Source: Marinifilum sp. D714 (GTDB lineage: Bacteria > Bacteroidota > Bacteroidia > Bacteroidales > Marinifilaceae). Taken from it: a DNA stretch of 64,000 nucleotides. Under the pieces are notes generated by a model. The model saw only the letters and a program-made list of their open reading frames with translations. It was not told the origin of the DNA and did not search any database. The position numbers and the translations under genes are program-made. Each line of letters starts with the position of its first letter. The stretch's first letter is position 1. Positions 17,581 through 25,990 of the stretch are shown here, in pieces. The stretch covers positions 186,001-250,000 of the forward strand of contig NZ_JALPNU010000005.1 in the NCBI RefSeq assembly GCF_030851345.1, given 5' to 3'.

Positions 17581-17674
17581 AACAGTCGAATAGTCGAACA
17601 GTCAAACAGTCGAACAGTCAAACAGTCGAACAGTCAAACAGTCGAAGAGTCAAAGAGTCGAACAGTCAAAGAGT
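17581..17674. repeat. Minisatellite of 8-bp units
   Basis: About eleven consecutive 8-bp units alternate between CAGTCGAA and CAGTCAAA, with a few GAGTCGAA/GAGTCAAA variants. The array lies between the barrel-protein gene and the DUF6266-like gene, ending 4 bases from the latter's stop. The core GTC(G/A)AA is shared with the minisatellite at 913-1092, although the unit lengths differ. Confidence 0.85.
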
Positions 17675-17677
17675 CTG

Positions 17678-18280
17678 TTATAAGATCATTAGTTCGGAGA
17701 CTGTTGATCTACTTAGTTCGGAATTCCAAAAGAATAAAAATAGTCCAATGTATTTTTGATATTGGAAGTGTCCTGAAAAGAACTCGTCTTGTCGAGTAGC
17801 AGAACACTGGATTTCTTCAACATGTAAGTTGTCATCAATTCCAAAAATTTTCAATTGGTTTTGCTCCAAACCAGCTTCTCCTTTTGCATTGTTTTTCCAG
17901 GAGAGTTTTATGTTGCTTTCTTCTTGTTCTATGTGTAAACTCTCTATGCCTTTTAGATCACCTACTGCCAATTGCAGCTTTTCAAAATCTGGCTTTCCTT
18001 CCGCATCAAAAGCTTGTGTGTTGATTTTGCAAAAGAGATTCTGACCTGTCATTCCCCTGCGTTTGGCTTCGGGATTCCAGTAGGGACGAATTAACTCATC
18101 CAGATTTCTGCTTACAAAAGCAGATGCCGCACGAAACTTTCCTCGTTGATTGGTCTGCTGTTCCGTTTGGGGATTGTGAACTTTCTTAGGTCTTCTTTTA
18201 AGGTATGGTTTTCCATTCCTGTGCGAGATGATGTGCTCATCCATCATTTCTCTCAACAGGATTTTGTTTAGTTTTGTCAT
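17678..18280 (-). CDS. DUF6266-like hypothetical protein
   Basis: The 200-residue protein has an N-terminal basic pattern (SHRNGKPYLKRRPKK, then TEQQTNQRGKFRAASAFVSR) that resembles the Bacteroidota DUF6266 family, whose members begin with a GK.G..V....G....R..P....T..Q..QR.KF pattern. The C-terminal half is beta-rich (IKLSWKNNAKGEAGLEQNQL). No catalytic motif or signal peptide is visible. It lies downstream of upxY in the operon. Function is unknown. Confidence 0.6.
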   Translation of the reverse strand: MTKLNKILLREMMDEHIISHRNGKPYLKRRPKKVHNPQTEQQTNQRGKFRAASAFVSRNLDELIRPYWNPEAKRRGMTGQNLFCKINTQAFDAEGKPDFEKLQLAVGDLKGIESLHIEQEESNIKLSWKNNAKGEAGLEQNQLKIFGIDDNLHVEEIQCSATRQDEFFSGHFQYQKYIGLFLFFWNSELSRSTVSELMIL

Positions 18281-18629
18281 ATCCTATTAGAATTTCTTTG
18301 TCAGTGTCCAATTGCTTCCACAGTATCACCAATTTTGATCGAGGATTGATCCAGTGTTGATCGTTTTTCAGAGCATAAAAAAAATGTTTATCCACAAATG
18401 AACACAAATAAACACGAATTTATGCTGATACCTTGAACAGTGATCAGCTAGCAATGAACAATGATCAGTGAGTAATTACATCAATGAGTAATTAATAATT
18501 AGTAATGAATAATAAAAGGTGCGATTTCTGACCTTTGTCCTTCTAGCTTTGCTGTTCCCTCCCGTCATTCGGGACTCGGGATTCAAGAATTTTTCACTCT
18601 CTCACTTTCCCCCCACGTTCACCCTTAAA

Positions 18630-18679
18630 TTATTCCTTTTAGTCATGAGACGCTTCGCTTTGTACTCTAAAAGGAATAA
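18630..18679. repeat. Inverted repeat with 13-bp perfect stem downstream of upxY
   Basis: TTATTCCTTTTAG at 18630-18642 is exactly mirrored by CTAAAAGGAATAA at 18667-18679, with a 24-base spacer. On the minus strand this forms a hairpin 50-100 bases after the upxY stop. It is a candidate terminator or a structure acted on by the antiterminator. Confidence 0.6.
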
Positions 18680-18690
18680 CGCACAAAATA

Positions 18691-18715
18691 AGCCCCTTTA
18701 GGGGTTTGGGGTAAT
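18691..18715. repeat. Dispersed GC-rich intergenic repeat, half copy 3
   Basis: AGCCCCTTTAGGGGTTTGGG corresponds to the right half of the repeats at 1159-1229 and 3150-3220. It lies 15 bases downstream of the upxY stop, so it could contribute to termination there. Confidence 0.7.
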
Positions 18716-18729
18716 ATCAACCTTCTATC

Positions 18730-19272
18730 TTAACAGCAAGACTCAGCCAATTTGACTTCATCAGTTTGTATTTCGGTATGAACACAAGCTCCGAGGGATT
18801 CAAATCGAAGTACCAATCTGTGTTTCCCACGTATTTCGTGGATTTCTCCCTGCACTCCCTTTAATGGACCTGCCAGCACTTCCACTCGTTTCCCTGGTTT
18901 TAAATCGGCATTGGTAACCTCCAAACTTCTTGCCTCATCTTCCAAGAAGCTTTTTAAGGCATTGATTTGGCATTCATGCACCGGCACTGCTCTTCCTCTT
19001 ATACTTACATAGCAAACGGCATATTTGGAACCAATGGCCTGATGGTATTCTTTCTTTGATACTTTTACAAAAACATAAGAGGAAAACAAGGGAGTTTCTA
19101 TCCATTTTTTTCGATCACTCCAAACACGAAGCTCTTTTTTTAGCGGCAAATAGCTTTCAATTCCTTTTTCCTGTAATTCTACGTATAGTTTTTTTTCTGA
19201 ACGAGACTTGGTATATATGGCATACCAAAAATACTCATGCTTGATTTTCTTCAATAATTGGTCGTTAGTCAT
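18730..19272 (-). CDS. upxY: UpxY-family transcription antiterminator (NusG paralogue)
   Basis: The 180-residue product has a NusG N-terminal domain (YFWYAIYTKSRSEKKLYVEL, then GIESYLPLKKELRVWSDRKK, and FSSYVFVKVSKKEYHQ) and a C-terminal KOW domain (PGKRVEVLAGPLKGVQGEIH). UpxY proteins of Bacteroides bind RNA polymerase during transcription of the 5' leader and prevent early termination within their own capsule operon. It is the first gene of the minus-strand polysaccharide operon, which is the expected place. No UpxZ-like partner is seen next to it. Confidence 0.9.
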   Translation of the reverse strand: MTNDQLLKKIKHEYFWYAIYTKSRSEKKLYVELQEKGIESYLPLKKELRVWSDRKKWIETPLFSSYVFVKVSKKEYHQAIGSKYAVCYVSIRGRAVPVHECQINALKSFLEDEARSLEVTNADLKPGKRVEVLAGPLKGVQGEIHEIRGKHRLVLRFESLGACVHTEIQTDEVKLAESCC

Positions 19273-19532
19273 TCATCTTTCATCTCCAGTATCCGTTCCC
19301 TTCCAGATAACAATTTTCAATATAATTAACAGTAGGCAATCATCAAGTTTGTCTCAAGTATTCATTCTCAATTTACATGAAAATCTGAGCTCCTGATACA
19401 GCTTCGCCCCTTCAGTCCCATTTTCACTTGGGCTGTTTAAGTAAGTTTAAAGTCTTTTGCACAAAATCCACTTGCTCATAAATCACAAGTAAATGATTTC
19501 CTAAAAAACATGTGCTTACTTTTCAGGTATCA

Positions 19533-19540
19533 CAAATATA
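19533..19540 (-). promoter_or_regulatory. Candidate Bacteroides-type -7 promoter element for the polysaccharide operon
   Basis: On the minus strand TATATTTG matches the Bacteroidota -7 consensus TAnnTTTG. It lies ~260 bases upstream of upxY, which would give a long untranslated leader as expected for UpxY-regulated operons. A clear -33 TTTG is not present at the right distance, so the call is tentative. Confidence 0.3.
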
Positions 19541-20013
19541 TCTAAAGCAAGATTAAATGGGATAAATTGATTTTTACGATTGATTAATAAGGAAATTTAC
19601 ACGATCAACAACTTTTATAAAGCTGTCAAGTATTTGATATGCCTGATAAAGAGATTCGGACCAAAGCAGAGCTTGAAAAGCAAAAAATCATTGTATCAAT
19701 AATCATATTTAATGTTTATTTTAAAATAGCATAAAACGATATAAATCAAAACTTATCTAGATTTATCAATACATTAACTTATTGTAAATTCTTAACAATT
19801 TTTAACATATAACGGCAAAATCCTATATATCAGATTAAACGATCTGTTATTCATATTATTCAATAAAACGTCAGATTTGAGTCATTGAACGAAAATTTTT
19901 CATGCATTTTAAGATTGTAAAAAGAGAATTTTGAATCCCAGAAAACAAATCCTATCCTTACTGCAGGTAAGTCCATTCAATATTAACAGACGAGATAAGG
20001 CAAAGAGGCCATA

Positions 20014-20041
20014 AAAAAGAAAGCTCTTCAATAGAAGAGCT
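20014..20041 (-). terminator. Rho-independent terminator, minus strand
   Basis: AGCTCTTC (20022-20029), a four-base loop and GAAGAGCT (20034-20041) form a perfect 8-bp stem. On the minus strand it is followed by TTTCTTTTTTAT. It would stop a transcript coming from the right, or attenuate a leader that starts upstream of 20041. Confidence 0.6.
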
Positions 20042-20771
20042 CTTGATTGATTAACTATAGTTCTAATGCATTACAAACTTCTTGACAATCCATTTGGTAA
20101 AAATAAAATCAAGACCCTAGATTACGATTATATTTAGATTACATATCATCCTATAACAGGAGAAGCCATCCCTTTCGGAATGACTCCTGCCCAAAAACTA
20201 CTACTTGTGTAATATTTAAAATTACGATTCAAAGATAAGCAAATCTATTTCTTTTGAAAACCATAAATGACAAGTTTTCAGATTTTCAATTATCTACTTA
20301 ATTTTTATAAAAATTTACTTTACTTCTAACAAGACTTTCTTGCATTTCGTTTTTTAAGTGAAGTTGAGAAGGGATAGCGTGCTTACCATCCCTTTTCGAG
20401 ATGAACCATTCCATCTCAATCTTTCTCTGAATCCGTATCAAGAAAAATTGTCAGTTAAAAATTGAAAAATCAAGGAACAACCTCATCGTTCAGAACCAAA
20501 CACTCTATATCGCTACCTTATCACACCTGAATGAAGTTATTCCTTGGAAGACTAACCCTAAATTTAAAAACACGACCATAGTCTTCATGCAATGATGATA
20601 GAAGTTACAAAATTCCAATCAATTAATTAGCCTCCAGCACTAAATTGTTTCATCAAATTATCTTTCAAAACCATATATCCAGCTATAATTTGGATAAGTT
20701 TTATCAATAATTTGGACTATTAAAATTTATTTTGATTATTTTTAGTTTATCTATTTACTAATCCAAGTTCT

Positions 20772-22418
20772 ATGAAATTACAGTATCCCCTCACAGCATT
20801 GATACTGAGCCTATTTATTTTTGCACAGTCCAATGCACAAAACCTACTACAGGTTAAGAAAAATGAATTCGTAAATCAAAGCGAAAAATCCATTCAAGCC
20901 TATGACAAAATTAAAGAAGCATTGAGCTTGTATGAGAAGGATTTTCAAAATGCAAGCGCTTGTCTTGCATTGCTTTCGGAAGCCTATGCCATCAACAAAG
21001 AGAATGCTGAACTCAATTACAATATGGGCCTTTGCCATCTGATGTCAGATAGCAAGGATATGGCCAGAGATTATTTGATTAAGGCTTATCAATTGAATGC
21101 CAATGTAAGTGAAGATTTGTTTTTCTTGATTGGATTGGCACATCAATACGAAGGCAATTTTCTAAAGGCAATCAAAATGTTCAAGCAGAACATAGAAATC
21201 GCCATCGCCGCCAAAGGAAACAAAAAAAGAGAGTTCATTGCATTGTGCGAAAAACACATTAGCGAGTGTAAGAATGCTATGCTGCTAACCAGTCAGCCTG
21301 TAAAACAAAAACTACAAGCATTGGGTGGTGAGATTAACTCAAACTGCAATGACCTGAACCCAATCGAAAGTGATGACATGCTCTATTTCAGCTCACAAAG
21401 AGTTGGCAACAAGAAAGTGGAAAAGGCATATTACTCGCCTATGAATACCCAAAAAGTAAAGCAACTTTCCCTTTCCTTTGGTAAGGAGATGAACCAAGCC
21501 ATTGTTTCCATCCCCGAAAGAAAAAGTTATATTTTTTATTCCGGACTGGATGGTGATGGTGATGTGATTTTGGTTCACAAAAAAGCTGGCAAGTATTTGC
21601 CAACGGAAAGTCTTGGTTTTATCAACGAGCCCTCTTCCAGAGAGGCTTCAGCTTGCATTGCTGGCAAGGAATTGTATTTTGTAAGTAACCGCAAAGGTGG
21701 ATATGGCGAATGCGACATTTATTACTGTACCAAAAAGCAGGATGGAACATGGACAGAAGCCAGAAATATGGGACGCGACATCAACACCCAATATGATGAA
21801 GCTGATGTTTTTGTGAGTCCGGATGGTAAGGAGCTTTATTTTTCCTCCAAAGGACACAACAGCATGGGAGGATATGACATTTTCAAATGTACTCGATTGG
21901 GAAATGGTTCCTGGAGTATTCCGGAGAATTTAGGTGCAGGAGTAAACAGTGCATATCATGAAATCCAGTATTTCAAATCAAAGACCGGAAAAGAATATTT
22001 GGCTTCTGATCGCAAGGGAGGTATGGGAGGATTTGACATCTACCAGATTGAGGAAATCATGGAAACTCCAATTGTCGAAAACAAAACTTCAGAGCCTGAA
22101 AATGCAATGCCGCAAAAAATACATGGAAAGGAAATCCATACATACACCCAGGAACTGATCGATGAGATTGTTCCTGAACAGGTTTACCGTGTACAGATTT
22201 TGGCTTGTAAAAAAGAAGCCAGTGCTGAGCAATTGTATCAAGTCTATCAAGGAAAAAGTTTGATTGAGCATCATGAAATCAATGGCTGGCACAAGTATGC
22301 CATTGGAAAATTCAACAATTACCATGATGCAGCAAACTTTAGAGACATATGTGGTGTTGAAGGTGCTTTTGTAGTACTATTTAGGGACGGTTCGCAATTA
22401 AAACTAAGTGATTTGTAG
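20772..22418 (+). CDS. TPR/PD40 propeller/SPOR envelope protein
   Basis: The 548-residue product begins with a signal peptide (YPLTALILSLFIFAQSNAQN). Residues ~35-170 form TPR-like helices (AELNYNMGLCHLMSDSKDMA). Residues ~200-430 are WD40-like PD40 propeller blades (REASACIAGKELYFVSNRKG, then DEADVFVSPDGKELYFSSKG). The last ~75 residues (VYRVQILACKKEASAEQLYQ) match a SPOR peptidoglycan-binding domain. Many Bacteroidota PD40 proteins carry OmpA at the C-terminus, so a SPOR domain here is a variation. It is probably a periplasmic or outer-membrane scaffold. It stands alone with its own upstream region. Confidence 0.8.
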   Translation: MKLQYPLTALILSLFIFAQSNAQNLLQVKKNEFVNQSEKSIQAYDKIKEALSLYEKDFQNASACLALLSEAYAINKENAELNYNMGLCHLMSDSKDMARDYLIKAYQLNANVSEDLFFLIGLAHQYEGNFLKAIKMFKQNIEIAIAAKGNKKREFIALCEKHISECKNAMLLTSQPVKQKLQALGGEINSNCNDLNPIESDDMLYFSSQRVGNKKVEKAYYSPMNTQKVKQLSLSFGKEMNQAIVSIPERKSYIFYSGLDGDGDVILVHKKAGKYLPTESLGFINEPSSREASACIAGKELYFVSNRKGGYGECDIYYCTKKQDGTWTEARNMGRDINTQYDEADVFVSPDGKELYFSSKGHNSMGGYDIFKCTRLGNGSWSIPENLGAGVNSAYHEIQYFKSKTGKEYLASDRKGGMGGFDIYQIEEIMETPIVENKTSEPENAMPQKIHGKEIHTYTQELIDEIVPEQVYRVQILACKKEASAEQLYQVYQGKSLIEHHEINGWHKYAIGKFNNYHDAANFRDICGVEGAFVVLFRDGSQLKLSDL

Positions 22419-22737
22419 ATCCTGTAAAACCAGAAAGGTAAGAAAAGCAATCGTACAAACTTTTCAAAGCCTTGCATTTCTAATAGACAACTACTTCCAC
22501 CCTTTATCCTCAGAGAAGTTCTATTGATTTCTTTGGGATAAGGGGTTTCTTATAGGATTCCGATGGTATTTTCATTTTTCCCTTAACTCCTGTCATTTTA
22601 CTCTTTAAAGGAGCAAAACTTGAATTTGGTCAAGTTTAATTTTGATTAATCCCTTCAGGGCATAATTTTTCTTATCTTATTGTATCAAATCCTTTGTTTT
22701 CAGGAAGACTAGATCCATGAACATTCATTTGAAGCAT

Positions 22738-23193
22738 ATGAAAAATATATTCTTACTATTGATTTTAAGCTGTGCCATTGGTTTTGCACAAGGACAGGAG
22801 TTGTTCAAAGGCAAAGCTGAGAAAGCCTATGTTCTGAAATTTAAGAATGAAGACAAAATGAGAGCTGGAAAACAAAGTGCTGTAAAGTGGCTTAAAGATA
22901 CACAGATTGAGATTCGAGATGGGGGAAAAACCATTGTTGCCAACCACAAAAGCTTTCAAAAAAAGGAGTTGCACTATTTATCCGATGTTGATAAAATCTA
23001 TGGCTTGGATCAACATGCTGATTATTCCTGGAGCAATGAACAAAACTGGCAATTCAATTATGAGGTTGTGGGTGCCGACTTTTATGTTGTGATCACTCAA
23101 AAATTTGGAAAACAATTTCACATGACCGTATATCATTTGGGGAATCGCCAGCATTATTTTGAGCTGATCAAAAAAAACTGTATTTTACATTAG
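22738..23193 (+). CDS. Small secreted protein of unknown function
   Basis: From the ATG at 22738 the product is 151 residues and starts with a clear signal peptide (KNIFLLLILSCAIGFAQGQE). An in-frame ATG seven codons earlier (22717) would add a charged extension, so the inner start is preferred. The mature part is basic and beta-rich (QIEIRDGGKTIVANHKSF, FYVVITQKFGKQFHMTVYHL). I recognise no family. It is followed by a terminator at 23285-23318. Confidence 0.65.
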   Translation: MKNIFLLLILSCAIGFAQGQELFKGKAEKAYVLKFKNEDKMRAGKQSAVKWLKDTQIEIRDGGKTIVANHKSFQKKELHYLSDVDKIYGLDQHADYSWSNEQNWQFNYEVVGADFYVVITQKFGKQFHMTVYHLGNRQHYFELIKKNCILH

Positions 23194-23284
23194 AAAACAA
23201 GACTCAAAAGCTTTGGTATTCAACAAAACATTAACTACTTTTAATATTGGTAAATAATTAATATTAACCGTAGTTGATAGTTGT

Positions 23285-23318
23285 AAGGACCTCCCTGTAT
23301 ATGACGGGGAGGTCTTCT
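23285..23318 (+). terminator. Hairpin terminator after the secreted-protein gene
   Basis: GACCTCCC (23288-23295) pairs with GGGAGGTC (23307-23314), flanked by AAG and TTCTT. The stem is GC-rich, with a short T-rich tail. It marks the end of the plus-strand unit and lies immediately before the conjugative-element block. Confidence 0.65.
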
Positions 23319-23361
23319 TATGGGTCAATGCTATTGAGATCCCAGTAAATCATCCATTTAT

Positions 23362-23727
23362 TTACAATTCCATCTGTTTGTATTTTGCTTCCAAAACTTC
23401 CTGATCAGCCAGTTTCATTTCTTCAGATAAAAATGATTGTTTGATTAATTTTAAAGCTTTGGATTTGTTTTTTACCATTGATTCAAAAACATCTTCAACC
23501 TGTTATTTCGTCAGTCCCATACCTCCTCCAAACTGCTCAAAACACCCCCTTTTTAACTTTCTTTTCCTTCCACCAAGGGTTAAAGCCAGCTCTTCCTTAT
23601 CATCTGGCAACACAATCCTTACATTCAGTAGATCATAAGCGGGGGAAAATACCCAAGCTGATTTACTTTCAATCATTGAAAAATTTTTCATTCTTCGCTT
23701 CTTTACAAATTCTGACAATTGTTTCAT
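23362..23727 (-). pseudogene. hipA: Decayed hipA 3' end
   Basis: The minus-strand frame reads SAWVFSPAYDLLNVRIVLPD and LALTLGGRKRKLKRGCFEQF, which are C-terminal HipA sequences. A TAA at 23503-23505 interrupts it, after which the same frame continues QVEDVFESMVKNKSKALKLI and FLSEEMKLADQEVLEAKYKQ to a stop at 23362. Only about the last 120 codons of a ~400-codon gene remain, and the kinase core is missing. The fragment abuts the relaxase gene. It is unrelated in position to the intact hipBA at 40.9-42.4 kb. Confidence 0.8.
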
Positions 23728-23746
23728 TATATGCTTTTACATACAA

Positions 23747-24670
23747 TTAAGGTCTCAGCCTGTATTTCTTTTTACCAGCTTTCTTTTTCAGTTTATTCAT
23801 TCTGCCTTTTTGATGGCCCTGTTTCTGATGTCTTAATTTCCGGTTCAGTTCTTTGATGAAATCCTCCAATAAGCCATGATGCCTTGATCCGGCTTTACTC
23901 TTTTTGACAGACTGTTTCCCGATTTCCTTTTTCTCCTCTGTCCAGAAACGAGGTTTTTCCTGAAACCTGGACAAACGAATGGGATATCGTATGGCTTCTC
24001 CCTGATCATCCGTTACCAGCACAATGTGTCCCCTTCCTGATTTCCTAACCTCTACATTAAATAGCTTTAGGGTCTTTTCGTACATTTCTTTGCTTTGAAT
24101 TTCCTTAGTATGATTCAAATGGTAAAACAGATTTTCCAGGCTTTGTTTGATATTTCTGCTGTGGGGTGAAAAGTGAAAGTCTATTTTCTCCCCTTGACTG
24201 TTCTGATTCAATTGGTATTTCTCATGGAGTTTTTTGACAAATTGTTGTACCCTGTGTCTCTCATTGCTGTCATTGATCTTTTTTCCACTTTTTCTATCAA
24301 TTCTACTGGACACAACATGAAAATGCAGCCTGTCCAAATCCTGGTGTTTGTAGACAAAGTAGGGCTGTGCACCATAGCCCATTTCCTCCATAAAATTTTG
24401 AATCTCCTTTCTGAAGATCTCATCGTTAAGCATTACACAATCTGTTTGTGAGGGATTAACTGAAATGTGCAGGCACTTGTTTTTAATTCTGGAGTTCAAC
24501 TTTTCAACTTTCAAAAATTCTTTCAAGCGTTCTGACTTGCTGTATAGAAATGGATTTTGAAAGCGTGTATTTCCAGCCTGAAAGAAAGAAGCCTCTCCTT
24601 TTTCCACCTTCTTTTCATTGTACAAAAAGGCCTCTTCCACAGACTGAGATTGATGAATCTTGATAATCAT
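23747..24670 (-). CDS. mobA: MobA-type relaxase/mobilisation nuclease
   Basis: The 307-residue product matches the relaxase/mobilisation nuclease family (MOBP/BmgA-like). The metal-binding HUH site is at H116-F-H118 (DLDRLHFHVVSSRID), with a further His at ~68 (CLHISVNPSQ). The N-terminal tyrosine needed for nicking is probably among residues 17-43 (FLYNEKK or FLYSKSE). The C-terminal tail is strongly basic (HRKLRHQKQGHQKGRMNKLK type). It would nick oriT and pilot single-stranded DNA to the coupling protein. It is preceded by the MobC-like accessory gene. Confidence 0.88.
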   Translation of the reverse strand: MIIKIHQSQSVEEAFLYNEKKVEKGEASFFQAGNTRFQNPFLYSKSERLKEFLKVEKLNSRIKNKCLHISVNPSQTDCVMLNDEIFRKEIQNFMEEMGYGAQPYFVYKHQDLDRLHFHVVSSRIDRKSGKKINDSNERHRVQQFVKKLHEKYQLNQNSQGEKIDFHFSPHSRNIKQSLENLFYHLNHTKEIQSKEMYEKTLKLFNVEVRKSGRGHIVLVTDDQGEAIRYPIRLSRFQEKPRFWTEEKKEIGKQSVKKSKAGSRHHGLLEDFIKELNRKLRHQKQGHQKGRMNKLKKKAGKKKYRLRP

Positions 24671-24692
24671 TTTTTTTTGGTTTTTAGCCCCC

Positions 24693-25097
24693 TTATTCCA
24701 TCAGGTGAACCAAGCCCTCAAAGGTCTTGAAGCAGTCCTTTAATTTGCTTAAAATCTGCCCCAGAAGTTTTCTGTCATGTTCATCGAATCCATAAACCGC
24801 ATTGGTATTGATGGCCTTGGCCAACTGGTTGAGATTGGCTCCAATCTTACAGAGGTCATGGTCCAGTTTTTTGACTGCCTCCAGGAATTCATCCGAGACT
24901 TCCACCTTGCGAACCTCTCTTTTTTTGACCAGTTTGGCCCGAGAAAACTCGCTTAAATTTCGGTATCCTTCCTCACGGCATCTCATAATCAGGATTCTTT
25001 TTTCTGCATCAGTCAGTCGAACCCGAACTCCATGATTTAGCTTTTCATGTTCATCTGTTTTGGGTCTCATATCTATTTGAATTTTGTCCTTGGACAA
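24693..25097 (-). CDS. mobC: MobC-family relaxosome accessory protein
   Basis: The 134-residue protein begins with a ribbon-helix-helix-like segment (VRLTDAEKRILIMRCREEGY) and continues SEFSRAKLVKKREVRKVEVS and KIGANLNQLAKAINTNAVYG, the conserved core of MobC/BmgB proteins. These bind near oriT and help the relaxase open the DNA. The gene ends 22 bases before mobA, which is the usual order. Confidence 0.85.
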   Translation of the reverse strand: MSKDKIQIDMRPKTDEHEKLNHGVRVRLTDAEKRILIMRCREEGYRNLSEFSRAKLVKKREVRKVEVSDEFLEAVKKLDHDLCKIGANLNQLAKAINTNAVYGFDEHDRKLLGQILSKLKDCFKTFEGLVHLME

Positions 25098-25289
25098 TCC
25101 AGCTTTTCATCCCGGATGAAAAGTTCCTGCTGAAAGGCACAAGGTTTTTGTTCCACAAAAACACAACTTGCATCCCCCTCTTAAGATTCATTTTCACCTC
25201 AATTCATCGGGCTCATTTTTTTCAAGAAAAAGGGAAGATCTTCCACCTAAATGGATAGATCTTCCCTCCACCTTAAAATCAAGCATGAA

Positions 25290-25961
25290 CTATCCAACTT
25301 TTTGTTTTGACACTCTTTTCTTTTCGGTTTTCTCTTCCAGATCTTTTTGATTTTTAAAACCGGAGAAACTAATATTTCGGTTGGCGGCATCCACCTGAAG
25401 GGTGGCGGAAAATTTCTTGCCATTCTTCCCGGTCATCCCATCCAAGCTGATTTTCTTTCCAGCTGCCAGTTTTTGTCTTTGCTCCTCCGAGAGGATGGCT
25501 CCCTTGATCTTTTCCGGTACCCGGATGTGTTTGCTTCGAAGTGGGATCAATTCGTTGGTCTTTGGATCAATGCCTAAAAAGTACTTGTCCTTCTCTCCCC
25601 TTTGGTTGGTCAGCTCCACCAGCTTGTCCAGTTTCTTGTGCTCCATCAAGGCAGCTTTCTCATCCTTGCTGAATTTGTGTCCCAGGTATTCATCCGGAAT
25701 ATGAAGTCTTTGAATCGGATGAATCTTCACATTGACCTTTCCATCCTCTGCCAATTGCAATCGGATTTTGGCAGGAATCCTGTGCTCTTCTCCATTGATT
25801 TTAGCAGTAATGGTATAGAGCTTCGCAGATCTGAATCCATTCAAAAAATCCTTCATCTCCTGGCTATCCATTCTGTCCGCAAATTCTTTTTTGATTCCTA
25901 TTTTTTCCAATTGGGAAAATGGAATCTGTTCCTTACTTAACCTTGTGCTACTTTGTTCCAT
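25290..25961 (-). CDS. DUF3945/DUF4099-like conjugative-element protein
   Basis: The 223-residue product contains IPFSQLEKIGIKKEFADRMD and two related blocks: LYTITAKINGEEHRIPAKIR ... LAEDGKVNVKIHPI, and LSEEQRQKLAAGKKISLDGM ... KKFSATLQVDAANRNI. This layout is seen in Bacteroides mobile-element proteins of the DUF4099/DUF3945 type. No enzyme motif is evident. It lies between the coupling-protein gene and the mob genes. An accessory role in DNA processing is likely but unproven. Confidence 0.7.
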   Translation of the reverse strand: MEQSSTRLSKEQIPFSQLEKIGIKKEFADRMDSQEMKDFLNGFRSAKLYTITAKINGEEHRIPAKIRLQLAEDGKVNVKIHPIQRLHIPDEYLGHKFSKDEKAALMEHKKLDKLVELTNQRGEKDKYFLGIDPKTNELIPLRSKHIRVPEKIKGAILSEEQRQKLAAGKKISLDGMTGKNGKKFSATLQVDAANRNISFSGFKNQKDLEEKTEKKRVSKQKVG

Positions 25962-25990
25962 AATTTTTCTGTTTTTAATGGTTTACAATC

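Larger units (their letters stand above)
18281..18729. other. Leader-like intergenic region after upxY
   Basis: This 449-base gap has no convincing gene. It contains a CCACAAATG-type repeat (18388-18420), AT-rich direct repeats around AATGAGTAATTA (18470-18510), a long inverted repeat (18630-18679) and a half copy of the GC-rich dispersed repeat (18691-18715). Its position between an antiterminator gene and the biosynthetic genes is where conditional termination could occur. Confidence 0.55.
19273..20771. other. Long non-coding region between the polysaccharide operon and the PD40 gene
   Basis: This 1.5-kb AT-rich stretch should hold the promoter and leader of the minus-strand upxY operon and the promoter of the plus-strand gene at 20772. 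A terminator-like hairpin lies at 20022-20041. A weak inverted repeat (AAGGGAT / ATCCCTT, about 20372-20398) is also present. A 49-codon plus-strand frame from 20066, interrupted by one TAG, may be an eroded gene end. I see no intact gene. Confidence 0.5.

Noticed and set aside
20066-20212. A plus-strand 49-codon frame (NPFGKNKIKTLDYDYI, TAG, then YHPITGEAIPFGMTPAQKLL) that looks partly protein-like
   Set aside because: It has an in-frame stop and no recognised family. It may be an eroded gene end, but the evidence is too weak to annotate as a pseudogene.
23285-23318. The GC-rich hairpin considered as the left attachment site of the conjugative element
   Set aside because: It has the form of a terminator following a plus-strand gene, and no matching sequence was found near the integrase at the right edge.
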